DNA from: Halalkalibacter wakoensis JCM 9140
GTDB lineage: Bacteria > Bacillota > Bacilli > Bacillales > Bacillaceae_D
DNA: 64,000 nt
Reading direction: 5' to 3'
Assembly: GCF_000513095.1 (NCBI RefSeq)
Contig: NZ_BAUT01000011.1
Coordinates: 1-64,000 of the forward strand
The notes beneath the pieces were generated by a model. It made no database searches. It was not told where the DNA came from and saw only the letters and a list, made by a program, of their open reading frames with translations. Position numbers and translations under genes: made by a program. The number at the start of each line of letters is the position of its first letter. The stretch's first letter is position 1. Shown here one piece after another: positions 44,299 to 57,007 of this stretch.

Positions 44299-44690
44299 TT
44301 ACTCAATTACTTCCACTTCATACGCTGCAGTTTGCGGTGGAAGTGACCGAGTCATCGCTTTTGAATGGAGTATGGTGATCATTTGTTCTTCTTGTAGTTC
44401 GGTTAAGTTAATGGCAGTGCATTAGATGTTATCTTTGTCTCTTTCGTTATATTTAACGCGATCAATTCATGGTGGTTGTGAACAGATGGTTGAACAAGAA
44501 CCCTATTTCCTTCTGAATTCACTTCTACGACCATTGCCTGGTCAATTTTAACACCGTCAACTGGTACTTCCTTGGCGGTTGTTTCAATAGGAACAACATC
44601 TCGCTTATTAGGCTCCATAGCGATTGCGCCATTGATAGCTCCCATAATAAGACAAGTGAAAAATCCTGTAATTACAATTCGTTTAAACAC
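44299..44690 (-). pseudogene. Secreted hypothetical protein with a frameshift
   Basis: From ATG 44690 a signal peptide (MFKRIVITGFFTCLIMGAIN-GAIA) leads into a beta-rich domain with VVEVNSEGNRVLVQPSVHNHHELI. The frame stops after SNALPLT at 44403. The adjacent frame continues NLTELQEEQMITILHSKAM and ends TAAYEVEVIE at 44299. This reads as one protein of about 130 residues and resembles small OB/beta-barrel secreted Bacillus proteins that end in an 'I/V-E-V-I' strand. One base after CTGCC restores the frame. GGAGGAG precedes the ATG. Confidence 0.7.
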
Positions 44691-44908
44691 GTCAAAAACT
44701 CCTCCGGCTAAAATGGATTGTACGTTCTTAGTATGAAACGTATATGAGATAGTGAACGTTTCATTTTTTTAGATTGTACTAGTTAACACTTTCCCACAAA
44801 AGGTAACATGATAGAGAACTTTTATAATATACTCCATTATTTGGATAATTATGTTAAAATCTAAAAGGAAATATGACCTCACTGGTTTTGTTGAGAGGAG
44901 ATAACTAA

Positions 44909-45166
44909 TTGGAAGAAAACAGAAAAAGAAATTATTCCATAATGGTTGTAGGTGCAATTGGCACAGTTATGATATTAATAGGGGCGTTGCAATTTTTTGA
45001 GATGGATAACATGGATGGATTCATGACTACGCTTATTGGCTTTTTGTTAACCATTAGTTACATCAATTATTTAGAGTCAAAAGCGGGTGTTGGTAAAAGA
45101 GTAATTGTAATTAGAATTATTTTTTCTATTGTACTGCTTACGATCGTAACGTTGATCTTTTTTTAG
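44909..45166 (+). CDS. Small membrane protein (85 aa)
   Basis: An 85-residue protein with three hydrophobic helices (about 10-30, 38-52 and 66-84) and a short polar N-terminus. Start is TTG 44909 behind GAGAGGAGA. It is the first of four consecutive small genes of this kind on the same strand, 64 bp before the next. I do not recognise the family; the layout suggests a membrane complex or a small transport/immunity unit. Confidence 0.65.
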   Translation: MEENRKRNYSIMVVGAIGTVMILIGALQFFEMDNMDGFMTTLIGFLLTISYINYLESKAGVGKRVIVIRIIFSIVLLTIVTLIFF

Positions 45167-45230
45167 TTTGCTTGGACGGGAACAAAAGAAGTTCATTTAA
45201 TACATATATGGTTATTTAAAGGAGAGTTTT

Positions 45231-45494
45231 ATGAAAGAACTAGAAATCGAGAGGAATACGGATCGTTCACGTATCCTTTTCCTTTTATTGTCGATTGTAT
45301 CGGCGCTCTTATATGTTCAAAGTGAAGGCTCTACTCTTTTTTGGATTCTGGCATTAGTTCTTATAGGAACTTCAAAAATTGAGAAGGCTGAACATCATTT
45401 GTTACGAGTCGCTGGAGTGGCTACATATGTAATTTACTTTTTATGGATTGGCTATAAAGGATTCGAATGGCTGTTTACAAACTTTATCAGATAA
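45231..45494 (+). CDS. Small membrane protein (87 aa)
   Basis: An 87-residue protein, MKELEIERNTDRSRILFLLL, with three hydrophobic segments (about 14-29, 31-45 and 60-77) and aromatic residues near the C-terminus (FLWIGYKGFEWLFTNF). AAAGGAGAG precedes the ATG. It is the second gene of the four-gene small-membrane cluster. No family recognised. Confidence 0.65.
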   Translation: MKELEIERNTDRSRILFLLLSIVSALLYVQSEGSTLFWILALVLIGTSKIEKAEHHLLRVAGVATYVIYFLWIGYKGFEWLFTNFIR

Positions 45495-45535
45495 TTGTTG
45501 TGTCATCAATTGGATGAGCTTGGAGGGGATCATGA

Positions 45536-45820
45536 TTGAACTATGTTTTTATGATGGTTATTTTGTTTCTAAGCGCATACAACCTTTACATCAAAAAAAA
45601 TAAAGAAGCCTGGGAGGAAGTGCGTAAAGAAATACATTTTCCTTCTATTAAAAGTTCCATCCAGTTTCTTTTTTTTGGTGCTATCAATTCTTTTTTTGGA
45701 GCCTATATTTTTGGAATTGAGTGGCTGTATTGGATCACTCTTTATTCTGTGTTAGGGCTTGTCATTTGCTATGAAACGGTCAGTAGTAAAAAAGAAGAAA
45801 AATCGTTTTTGTCGTCGTGA
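45536..45820 (+). CDS. Small membrane protein (94 aa)
   Basis: A 94-residue protein with an N-terminal helix (MNYVFMMVILFLSAYNLYI), an amphipathic basic-acidic segment (KKNKEAWEEVRKEIHFPS) and two more helices (about 39-58 and 62-80). Start is TTG 45536, 8 nt after TGGAGGGG; an ATG at 45532 is out of frame and too close to that site. The last bases overlap the GTG of the next gene (GTGA), which points to translational coupling. Family unknown. Confidence 0.65.
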   Translation: MNYVFMMVILFLSAYNLYIKKNKEAWEEVRKEIHFPSIKSSIQFLFFGAINSFFGAYIFGIEWLYWITLYSVLGLVICYETVSSKKEEKSFLSS

Positions 45821-46113
45821 TACTTATATTGTTTTCCATTTTTAGAGTTCCGACTAATCCAGCTTCATTTGATCATTTTGTAAATTCAAAGGAATCGTAT
45901 CAATGTTTATCTAGCTGGCAATGTGTGAAGATCGTTGAACATGTAACACCTGAAGATATGTTGGAGATTGTACCAGAAGTCGTTCAAGTACAGGAGAGAC
46001 GCTTTAATTGGTTTCTTTTTTATTCAAAAGGGCTCCTCAAACTGGAGGACGAAAAAGGAGATGTAGAAGAATTGAGAGGGTTAAATGTAGCGGGGTTTTG
46101 GTTTGAGTATTAA
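45817..46113 (+). CDS. Hypothetical exported protein (98 aa)
   Basis: A 98-residue protein starting at a GTG that overlaps the upstream stop by 4 nt. One short N-terminal hydrophobic helix (MILILFSIFRV) is followed by a soluble domain with two cysteines (SYQCLSSWQCVKIVEHV), which may form a disulfide outside the cell. The C-terminus is FWFEY. It closes the four-gene cluster and is followed by a terminator. No family recognised. Confidence 0.62.
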   Translation: MILILFSIFRVPTNPASFDHFVNSKESYQCLSSWQCVKIVEHVTPEDMLEIVPEVVQVQERRFNWFLFYSKGLLKLEDEKGDVEELRGLNVAGFWFEY

Positions 46114-46130
46114 GTGGAATTTACAGACAT

Positions 46131-46170
46131 AAAAGCAGAGATCAGGAAAACTCGTGATCTCTGCTTTTTC
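46131..46170. terminator. Bidirectional terminator
   Basis: AAAAGCAGAGATCA (46131-46144) and TGATCTCTGCTTTT (46155-46168) form a perfect 14-bp stem between the small-membrane cluster (+) and the 6-phospho-beta-glucosidase (-). Confidence 0.9.
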
Positions 46171-46175
46171 CTTTA

Positions 46176-47756
<1,581 letters not shown>

Positions 47757-47785
47757 TAAAAGGGTTGTTTTGTTAAGTTGCGATA

Positions 47786-47834
47786 ACTATAACATGATTT
47801 TTTTTTAGTGGTCAAGGATTTTGTAACCGTTGTA
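47786..47834 (-). promoter_or_regulatory. Promoter of the minus-strand bglA, with cre-like site
   Basis: On the minus strand TTGACC (47815-47810)-N18-TATAGT (47791-47786). Just upstream, TTGTAACCGTTGTA (47821-47834, plus-strand reading) fits the left half of the CcpA cre consensus TGNAANCG perfectly and the right half imperfectly. Catabolite control is therefore likely but not certain. Confidence 0.6.
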
Positions 47835-47844
47835 TTTCTGTAGG

Positions 47845-48723
47845 TTAAGATACTTTCTTAGGGAAGCCACCTTTTAGTGCTTTCTCAATCGCAAAGGCTA
47901 CCCCGTCGTTCGAATTAGTTTTTGTCGTGAAATCACATAGATTTTTGATAACAGGATCAGCATTTTCCATTGCAACACTATACCCAGCTACTTCGAGCAT
48001 AGAATAATCATTAAGATTATCACCGAGTGCCATTACATCCTTAAGTTCAATCCCTAATCTGTCTGTATAAAAGGCAAGGGCGACTCCTTTATTAGCATCC
48101 CTATGATTGAATTCTAGATTTAGATGACCAGATGAGGTAATAGTAAGGTCATGTTCATTTGTTAACTGTTCACGAATTCTTTGTAGAGATTCATCTTCTA
48201 GTGAGAAAGCAAGGAACTTGTAAACGTCAATGTTGTCATTATTGAAAAGTTGATCAAAATCATCAATGGTTTGTATCTTTTCATCTTGAAAACGTTGCTG
48301 AATTCGCTCCTTAATCTCGTCTGTTCCGACGTTTGGATAGTGCGATTTCATCATATTCACCAATACATGAATAAAATGATCACGGTTAATGGAGTAACCT
48401 CCAGCACTCGTGAATATTTCAAAGTAACTATGTTCACTCGTACAAGCGAGTTCGATTTTTTTGCATGATTCTCTCTCTAAAGGAATACTACGAATGATCT
48501 CACCATTTTGCAAATAGATGAGAGAGCCATTTACACAAATGATTGGACATGATAATCCCGCTTTTTGTAAAGGTTTTGATGCTGCCTCATAAGATCGACC
48601 TGTTGCAATGACAACCTCGATACCTAATTGTTGTGCTTTGAGTATGGCCTGAATGTTTTCAGGACTAATTTCGTTGTTCTCGTTTAATAATGTTCCATCC
48701 ATATCTGTTGCAATTAATTTCAT
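47845..48723 (-). CDS. Cof-type HAD phosphatase
   Basis: A 292-residue HAD-superfamily hydrolase of the Cof/IIB type. Motif I is IATDMDGTLLNE (residues 4-15, nucleophile Asp8), motif II is VVIATGRSYEAA, the lysine of motif III is in HRDANKGVAL, and motif IV is MALGDNLNDYSML. It dephosphorylates a sugar phosphate or similar small molecule in the cytosol. It is divergent from licT and upstream of the minus-strand bglA, so it may remove excess phosphosugar from the same pathway; that is inference. GGAGAGGAGAAACC precedes the ATG. Confidence 0.88.
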   Translation of the reverse strand: MKLIATDMDGTLLNENNEISPENIQAILKAQQLGIEVVIATGRSYEAASKPLQKAGLSCPIICVNGSLIYLQNGEIIRSIPLERESCKKIELACTSEHSYFEIFTSAGGYSINRDHFIHVLVNMMKSHYPNVGTDEIKERIQQRFQDEKIQTIDDFDQLFNNDNIDVYKFLAFSLEDESLQRIREQLTNEHDLTITSSGHLNLEFNHRDANKGVALAFYTDRLGIELKDVMALGDNLNDYSMLEVAGYSVAMENADPVIKNLCDFTTKTNSNDGVAFAIEKALKGGFPKKVS

Positions 48724-48803
48724 AGGTTTCTCCTCTCCATCACTCTGTTTCTATCATACTCATAAACAAGATCTAAAAAACAGGAAATTTTTTTGAAGAT
48801 CTG

Positions 48804-48850
48804 TTGACAATCTATTTAATCCCATGATATAAAATGAGTAAGCGATTTCA
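48804..48850 (+). promoter_or_regulatory. licT promoter with overlapping cre-like site
   Basis: TTGACA (48804-48809), 18 bp, TATAAA (48828-48833). Immediately downstream, AGTAAGCGATTTCA (48837-48850) matches the cre consensus TGNAANCGNWNNCA at all but one fixed position. Bound there, CcpA would sit on the transcription start and repress when glucose is present. Confidence 0.65.
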
Positions 48851-48871
48851 ATTAAATATTTTTTCTTAGAC

Positions 48872-48962
48872 GGATTGTTACTGTTCGGCAGGCAAAACCT
48901 AAGTTTGTTTCGGAATCTCGTTATTGGTATTCTGTATACAAGGTTGGGTTTTTTTTGTACCC
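48872..48962 (+). promoter_or_regulatory. RAT antiterminator and terminator in the licT leader
   Basis: GGATTGTTACTGTTCGGCAG followed by GCAAAACCTAA (48872-48902) is a very good RAT. It overlaps the 5' arm of a terminator whose 3' arm ACAAGGTTGGGTTTTTTTT lies near 48938-48956 (with wobble pairs). LicT would therefore autoregulate its own transcript. Confidence 0.9.
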
Positions 48963-49009
48963 ATTTTTACAGAAGACCGAAACAAAACAGAAGTAGGGCG
49001 GGTTTGAAG

Positions 49010-49858
49010 ATGAAGATTAAAAAAGTGTTTAACAATAATGTCGTAATAGCAAATAACGAAAAAGACCAAGAAGTGGTTGTAATGGGGAGAGGGCTTGCCT
49101 TTCAAAAAAAAGCTGGAGAGCCAATCGATACTTCTAAGATCGAGAAAACCTTTGTTTTAGAAAAACATGGTGTTTCGGATAAGTTAGCTAAGCTATTAAA
49201 CGATACTTCTGAAAGATATTTAAATATATCGTCTAAGATTTTAGATTATGCCAAATCGCGACTGCCTTACAAGTTAGATGATCATCTATATGTAGCTTTA
49301 ACAGACCATATTAGTTTTGCTATTAGCAGACATGAGCAGGGGATTGCTTTAAAAAACCCTCTTCTATGGGAAATAAGAAAACATTATAAACTTGAATTTC
49401 AAGTAGCATTGAAAGCACTAGCCATTATTCAAGAAGAAACGGGGATTTTGTTTGGTGAAGATGAGGCAGCGTCCATTGCGCTTCATTTAGTCAATAGCCA
49501 ACTATCCGGTGAAAATATGGCGGAAGCCGTACAAGTAACAGAAATGGTGAACAATATACTAAACATTGTAAAGTACCATTTCGGCATGGAATTAGATGAA
49601 AGCTCCATTAACTATGAACGCTTTCTGACTCACCTTCGCTTCTTTGCGATGAGGTTTGTCCGTAAAGAAAAAGTGGAGGAATCTGAAGACCATTTCCTCT
49701 ATGAACAGTTGAATAAAAAATACCCAGAAGCCTTCCGGTGTAGTGAAAAAATTAAAGTATACCTAGAAAAGAGCTATAACTGGGAGATTTCGAAGGATGA
49801 AATCATCTATTTGACGCTTCACATTTATCGCGTCACACAGCGTTACCAACAGAGCTGA
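49010..49858 (+). CDS. licT: LicT/BglG-family transcription antiterminator
   Basis: A 282-residue antiterminator. The RNA-binding CAT domain is at 1-55 (MKIKKVFNNNVVIANNEKD...VVMGRGLAFQKKAGE). PRD1 follows (about 65-170, with ALTDHISFAISRHEQGI holding its histidine), then PRD2 (about 175-280, with LTHLRFFAMRFV and LTLHIYRV). BglP-dependent phosphorylation of PRD1 inhibits it, and HPr phosphorylation of PRD2 activates it. I chose ATG 49010; the frame is open back to 48875, but that stretch is the RAT leader. There are three RAT-like targets in this window, before itself, bglP and bglA. Confidence 0.93.
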   Translation: MKIKKVFNNNVVIANNEKDQEVVVMGRGLAFQKKAGEPIDTSKIEKTFVLEKHGVSDKLAKLLNDTSERYLNISSKILDYAKSRLPYKLDDHLYVALTDHISFAISRHEQGIALKNPLLWEIRKHYKLEFQVALKALAIIQEETGILFGEDEAASIALHLVNSQLSGENMAEAVQVTEMVNNILNIVKYHFGMELDESSINYERFLTHLRFFAMRFVRKEKVEESEDHFLYEQLNKKYPEAFRCSEKIKVYLEKSYNWEISKDEIIYLTLHIYRVTQRYQQS

Positions 49859-49942
49859 GCATGAGTAAAAAAAGTTCAAAAAGCAACAGCACTCTTACTT
49901 TTTTTGAGAAAGATAGAAGTCAAAACTTAATATTTCTACCAT

Positions 49943-50027
49943 GGAATGTTACCTTAAGTGGGCTTAACCTGGTCTGATGAGAAGCACAAATGATATCTCT
50001 GTGCGCTCGATCGGATCAGGTTTTTTA
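49943..50027 (+). promoter_or_regulatory. Divergent RAT and terminator in the bglP leader
   Basis: GGAATGTTACCTTAAGTGGG then CTTAACCTGG (49943-49972) keeps the RAT skeleton GGA-TGTTAC-N-GGGC-AACC but differs from the other two at several positions. It overlaps a terminator whose arms AACCTGGTCTGAT (49966-49978) and ATCGGATCAGGTT (about 50010-50022) pair, followed by six T. It suggests antitermination of bglP with changed affinity for LicT. Confidence 0.72.
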
Positions 50028-50070
50028 TTGGAAAAAAAGACGAAAGATAATGAGAAAGCGGGGGTTAGTC

Positions 50071-53545
<3,475 letters not shown>

Positions 53546-53846
53546 AAAAAAGAGGCGTTTGGTTTTTATGAAGCTATGTGAAAGTATTATTCAGTGTTAA
53601 CATGAAAAAATATTAATCATCTATTTTCAATAAAAGAATCAAGCTAAGAAAACTACTCTAAGATGGAGTAGTTTTTTTCTTGTTTAAGGTTTTCATTTTG
53701 AAATAGGTAAAGCATTGTGTGAGGCCGAACTATTATAAAAGAGCTAATAAAAACCAAAAACCATTGTTAAAATAAGGTAAATTCTTCGGAACAGGAGTAT
53801 AATGAATTCGAGATAACAGTTTGAAGATGGAAGGAGAGGTGAAAAC
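53546..53846. other. Intergenic region with terminator
   Basis: A perfect AAACTACTC/GAGTAGTTT hairpin (53650-53674) with seven T ends the glucosidase transcript. TATAAT at 53798-53803 is a possible -10 for the efflux gene at 53847, with a poor -35. Nothing else is recognised. Confidence 0.65.
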
Positions 53847-55229
53847 ATGACAACGATTGCCGGGCAAGCCAGTCTAGAAAAGAGTCTAACTAAATCGGAA
53901 AAGAAGAAAGTCATCTTTTTAATTTGCTCAGTTTTATTGTTTTCTGTCATGAATGGAACGATGTTTATGATTGCAGTGCCTGATATTGCGCTGACGTTCT
54001 CGCTTGCTCCCTCACAAGTCAGTTGGGTTGTTACTGGGTACATTGTCATTTATGCGATTGGGGCATTAATGTACGGGAAGTTAGCGGATATTTATCCTTT
54101 AAGAACGTTATTAACCATTGGATTAAGTTTTTTTGTTTCTGGTTCTATTTTGGGTTTCTTTGCACCTAGCTTTGGGGTTGTTATTCTTGCTCGGGTTATT
54201 CAGGCAGCCGGTGCCTCTTCCATTGTGGCATTAGTTTTTATTGTGCCGACAAGATATTTTCAGGAGGAAAGGGGAAAAGTACTTGGAATTGTCTCAAGTA
54301 CAATGGCTTTTGCTTCAGGAATTGGACCAGTCATTGGTGGATTTATTGCTGGTGTTCTTAATTGGCAGTTTCTCTTTTTAATCTCTGCATTGGTCATTTT
54401 CGCTATTCCGTTTTTTTGGATTTGGATGCCGGAAGAGAAAAAGAAGGAGGGAAAAGTCGATATTTTTGGGGCAGGGCTGATTGCGTTCGCGGTTGCTTCA
54501 TTAATGCTTTTCATTACAGTGGTTAATTGGTGGTTTCTCGTAAGTAGTATCGGATTTTTTGGGTTGTTTGCCGCAAGAACGCGGACTAGTGAGAATCCAT
54601 TTATCCGTCCTGATTTATTTCGGAACAGACCATTTAGAACGACGATTCTTGCTGGCTTTTTTGCGATTATGACGATGTTCGGCATGATGTTAATGCTGCC
54701 TCTTATGTTAAATGAAGTGAATCATCTTAACACATTACATATCGGGCTTACGATTTTCCCAGCTGCAATGGCGGCTGCTTTTACTGGAAGAATAGCGGGG
54801 GTTTTAACCGATAAAAGAGGGAGTAAGCAGGTAGTTATCATTGCATTTGTGTTAATGGTAACTGGTTTTTTCTTGTTATCGACATTTGTTGGCAGCCCGG
54901 CTTGGGTCATAGGGTTGGTTGTGATTATAAGTTATATTGCCTTTCCGTTTATTCAAACAGGAACGGCGACGTTAATTTCCACCTCTCTTCCTAAAAATGA
55001 AATAGGGGTTGGAATGGGAATTTACAACTTATTTAATTTTATGTCAGGAGCAATTGGTGGAGCTGTTATCGGGAAAATTTTAGATTACGAAAGTGGAGTC
55101 CTGCTTAATCCTCTTTCTTTTGCGCAGGACCACGCCATCATGTATAGCAATGTGTTTATTGGTTTGTTGTTGTTGACGGTCGTGAATGGTTTTTGTTTTT
55201 ATTTAACTTTAAGGAATTCAACTGTTTAA
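53847..55229 (+). CDS. MFS drug:H+ antiporter (DHA2-like)
   Basis: A 460-residue MFS exporter with 12-14 hydrophobic segments. GALMYGKLADIYPLRTLLTIG is motif A (D/K-L-A-D-x-x-x-x-R), and SSTMAFASGIGPVIGGFIAGVLNWQFLF is the antiporter motif C. It resembles Tet(L)/QacA-type proteins and may export antibiotics or Na+/K+ in exchange for H+. Start ATG 53847 behind GGAAGGAGAGG. It is monocistronic. No adjacent regulator is visible. Confidence 0.87.
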   Translation: MTTIAGQASLEKSLTKSEKKKVIFLICSVLLFSVMNGTMFMIAVPDIALTFSLAPSQVSWVVTGYIVIYAIGALMYGKLADIYPLRTLLTIGLSFFVSGSILGFFAPSFGVVILARVIQAAGASSIVALVFIVPTRYFQEERGKVLGIVSSTMAFASGIGPVIGGFIAGVLNWQFLFLISALVIFAIPFFWIWMPEEKKKEGKVDIFGAGLIAFAVASLMLFITVVNWWFLVSSIGFFGLFAARTRTSENPFIRPDLFRNRPFRTTILAGFFAIMTMFGMMLMLPLMLNEVNHLNTLHIGLTIFPAAMAAAFTGRIAGVLTDKRGSKQVVIIAFVLMVTGFFLLSTFVGSPAWVIGLVVIISYIAFPFIQTGTATLISTSLPKNEIGVGMGIYNLFNFMSGAIGGAVIGKILDYESGVLLNPLSFAQDHAIMYSNVFIGLLLLTVVNGFCFYLTLRNSTV

Positions 55230-55245
55230 ATTAGAAAATCTTTTG

Positions 55246-55288
55246 AATCAAATGGAGCAAATGTCTGTGACTTCTACTCCATTTGATT
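55246..55288. repeat. Perfect 12-bp inverted repeat after the efflux gene
   Basis: AATCAAATGGAG (55246-55257) and CTCCATTTGATT (55277-55288) pair around a 19-nt loop, just after the efflux stop. There is no T run on either strand, so it is either a non-standard terminator or an mRNA-stabilising hairpin. Confidence 0.6.
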
Positions 55289-55425
55289 ATGAAAAAAACT
55301 TGCTTCACCAACAACCATTTTCACAAACAGCCTTTGAATTTAGAATTATTTTCTTTTTCTTTGAATAAACCCTCCTTTTTAATAAAAAATAACGATGTGT
55401 TTATTAGTAGATAGGAGATGAATAG

Positions 55426-56304
55426 ATGAAAAAGAAAATGATCAAATGGATGTTGGTTTTAGCGCTTATATTATGTTTTCAAATTTCAGATAGCTTAGCT
55501 ACTCAAGCAAATGAGACGAGCGCTGTAAATGGTGATGTGGAGCAGCAGTTTTGGTGGAAGAAAGACAAGTCTGATAACCCTAAAGAAGACATTCCTGATC
55601 TTAGAGGAGGGCCTGAAAATCCAGAACGAGTTCGTCAGGTACCAGTAGATATGAGGATCTTGCAGCAACGCTACCCAGATACATTTATTTTACAAGGCCC
55701 TGCTGATCAAAATAGAATCGCTTTAACGTTTGATGATGGTCCAGACCCTCGTTTTACGGAGGAAGTATTGGATGTATTAAATCAATACAATGTTCCAGCT
55801 ACATTTTTCTTAATGGGATCAAGAGCAGTTGCATTTCCTGAGATTGCTCAGCGAATCAATAATGAAGGTCATGTGATTGGAAATCATACGTACTTCCATC
55901 CGAACCTTGTGGAAGAGGGAGATATACCTACATTAGAGAGGGAAGTAGCTAGAACGGAAGACGCTCTGAATGACGTGATTGGGTATCGAACCAGTTTATT
56001 TCGGCCACCATACGGTTTTTTGTATAATGAATTGGTAGAAAAACTTGCTGAAATGCAATACTTAATTATTGGCTGGTCTGTCGATTCGTTGGATTGGCAA
56101 GAAGATCCGCCAGAAGTGATCGCATCGAATGTATTAGATAACGTTCACCCTGGTGCGGTTATTCTCATGCATGACGGCGCGGATTGGGACGGAGATCGAA
56201 CGAATACGATTGAATCTCTTCGTCAAATAATTCCGACCTTGCAAGAACAAGGTTACGAATTCGTCACCGTACCGGAATTATTGAATGTTCCGTTTACGAA
56301 GTGA
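55426..56304 (+). CDS. Secreted polysaccharide deacetylase (NodB domain)
   Basis: A 292-residue exported carbohydrate esterase family 4 enzyme. An N-terminal signal peptide (KKKMIKWMLVLALILCFQISDSLATQA) is followed by a linker and the NodB domain from about residue 95. Motif 1 is LTFDDGPDPRF (Asp-Asp), motif 2 HTYFHPNLV (His-x-x-x-His zinc ligands), motif 3 RPPYGF, motif 4 VDSLDWQ and motif 5 ILMHDG. It deacetylates peptidoglycan or another N-acetylated polysaccharide outside the cell. TAGGAGATG precedes ATG 55426. A terminator follows. Confidence 0.92.
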   Translation: MKKKMIKWMLVLALILCFQISDSLATQANETSAVNGDVEQQFWWKKDKSDNPKEDIPDLRGGPENPERVRQVPVDMRILQQRYPDTFILQGPADQNRIALTFDDGPDPRFTEEVLDVLNQYNVPATFFLMGSRAVAFPEIAQRINNEGHVIGNHTYFHPNLVEEGDIPTLEREVARTEDALNDVIGYRTSLFRPPYGFLYNELVEKLAEMQYLIIGWSVDSLDWQEDPPEVIASNVLDNVHPGAVILMHDGADWDGDRTNTIESLRQIIPTLQEQGYEFVTVPELLNVPFTK

Positions 56305-56315
56305 GACTCATAAAT

Positions 56316-56356
56316 AGAAGGTCATGTATGTAAAATACGTGACCTTCTTCTTTTGT
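56316..56356 (+). terminator. Terminator of the deacetylase gene
   Basis: AGAAGGTCATGTAT pairs with ATACGTGACCTTCT around a short A-rich loop (one mismatch), followed by TCTTTT. Confidence 0.82.
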
Positions 56357-56437
56357 CTATTGTATAGACAAATATTAACAAAAAAGCTAGGTTCCTGTAT
56401 GATTAATGAGAAATAGAAAGTTATAGGAGTTGAACCA

Positions 56438-56989
56438 ATGGAGCAATCTATCCAGCAAGTTCTTAAAGACCTCGCATCTAAAGACAAACAAATACAATAT
56501 GAGGCTTATCAAACCATTATAGAGGTTACAAAAGAAGAAGTAGACTGGGCTTATGAAGTATGGGATCAATTGCGAGAAGAGGTCACGAATAAAGACGCGC
56601 ATAAGCGTTCGAGAGCAGCGCAATTTCTAGCGAATTTGGCTATTAGTGATCCAGAAAAAAGGATAATTCAAGATTTTTCGGCTGTCTGGGAAGTGATGAA
56701 AGATGAGAAATTTGTGACAGCTCGACATAGCTTGCAAGCAATTTGGCGCGTAGGGCTAGCAGGAGAAGAGCAGAGAGAGATGGTCGTCAATCACCTTCGA
56801 GAGAGGTATCTTAATTGTTTAACGGAAAAAAACTACACGTTGATTCGATTTGATATTATGGAGGGGTTAGGAAAGTTATATGATGCTACTAAAAATGAAG
56901 AAATTAAACAGCAAGCTCTTGAATTAATTCAAGACGAATCAGATGAAAAGTATCAGAAGAAATATGCAAAGGTATGGAAAAATAGATAG
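56438..56989 (+). CDS. HEAT-like repeat protein (183 aa)
   Basis: An all-helical soluble protein of 183 residues. Segments such as KRSRAAQFLANLAISDPEKRI and TARHSLQAIWRVGLAGEEQRE have the A/B-helix pattern of HEAT/armadillo repeats, perhaps four or five. Such folds usually make protein-protein contacts. AGGAG lies upstream of the ATG. Only 18 bp separate it from the NERD gene, so the two are probably one operon. Function unknown. Confidence 0.68.
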   Translation: MEQSIQQVLKDLASKDKQIQYEAYQTIIEVTKEEVDWAYEVWDQLREEVTNKDAHKRSRAAQFLANLAISDPEKRIIQDFSAVWEVMKDEKFVTARHSLQAIWRVGLAGEEQREMVVNHLRERYLNCLTEKNYTLIRFDIMEGLGKLYDATKNEEIKQQALELIQDESDEKYQKKYAKVWKNR

Positions 56990-57007
56990 TGAAAGGGGGG
57001 TTGGGTG

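Noticed and set aside
44048-44378. Overlapping plus-strand frames through the 52-bp repeat encoding Lys/Glu/Arg-rich peptides
   Set aside because: The repeat length is not a multiple of three, so the same DNA is read in different frames. There is no ribosome binding site, and composition is that of purine-rich non-coding DNA.
31831-46113. The accessory zone as a prophage or integrative element
   Set aside because: No integrase, recombinase, capsid, terminase or replication gene and no flanking direct repeats or tRNA were seen.
48875-49009. An N-terminal extension of LicT from 48875
   Set aside because: These bases form the RAT and terminator of the leader. The CAT domain begins exactly at ATG 49010.
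49990-50070. An N-terminal extension of BglP from 49990
   Set aside because: It lies inside the leader terminator and has no ribosome binding site. The EIIB domain starts at ATG 50071.
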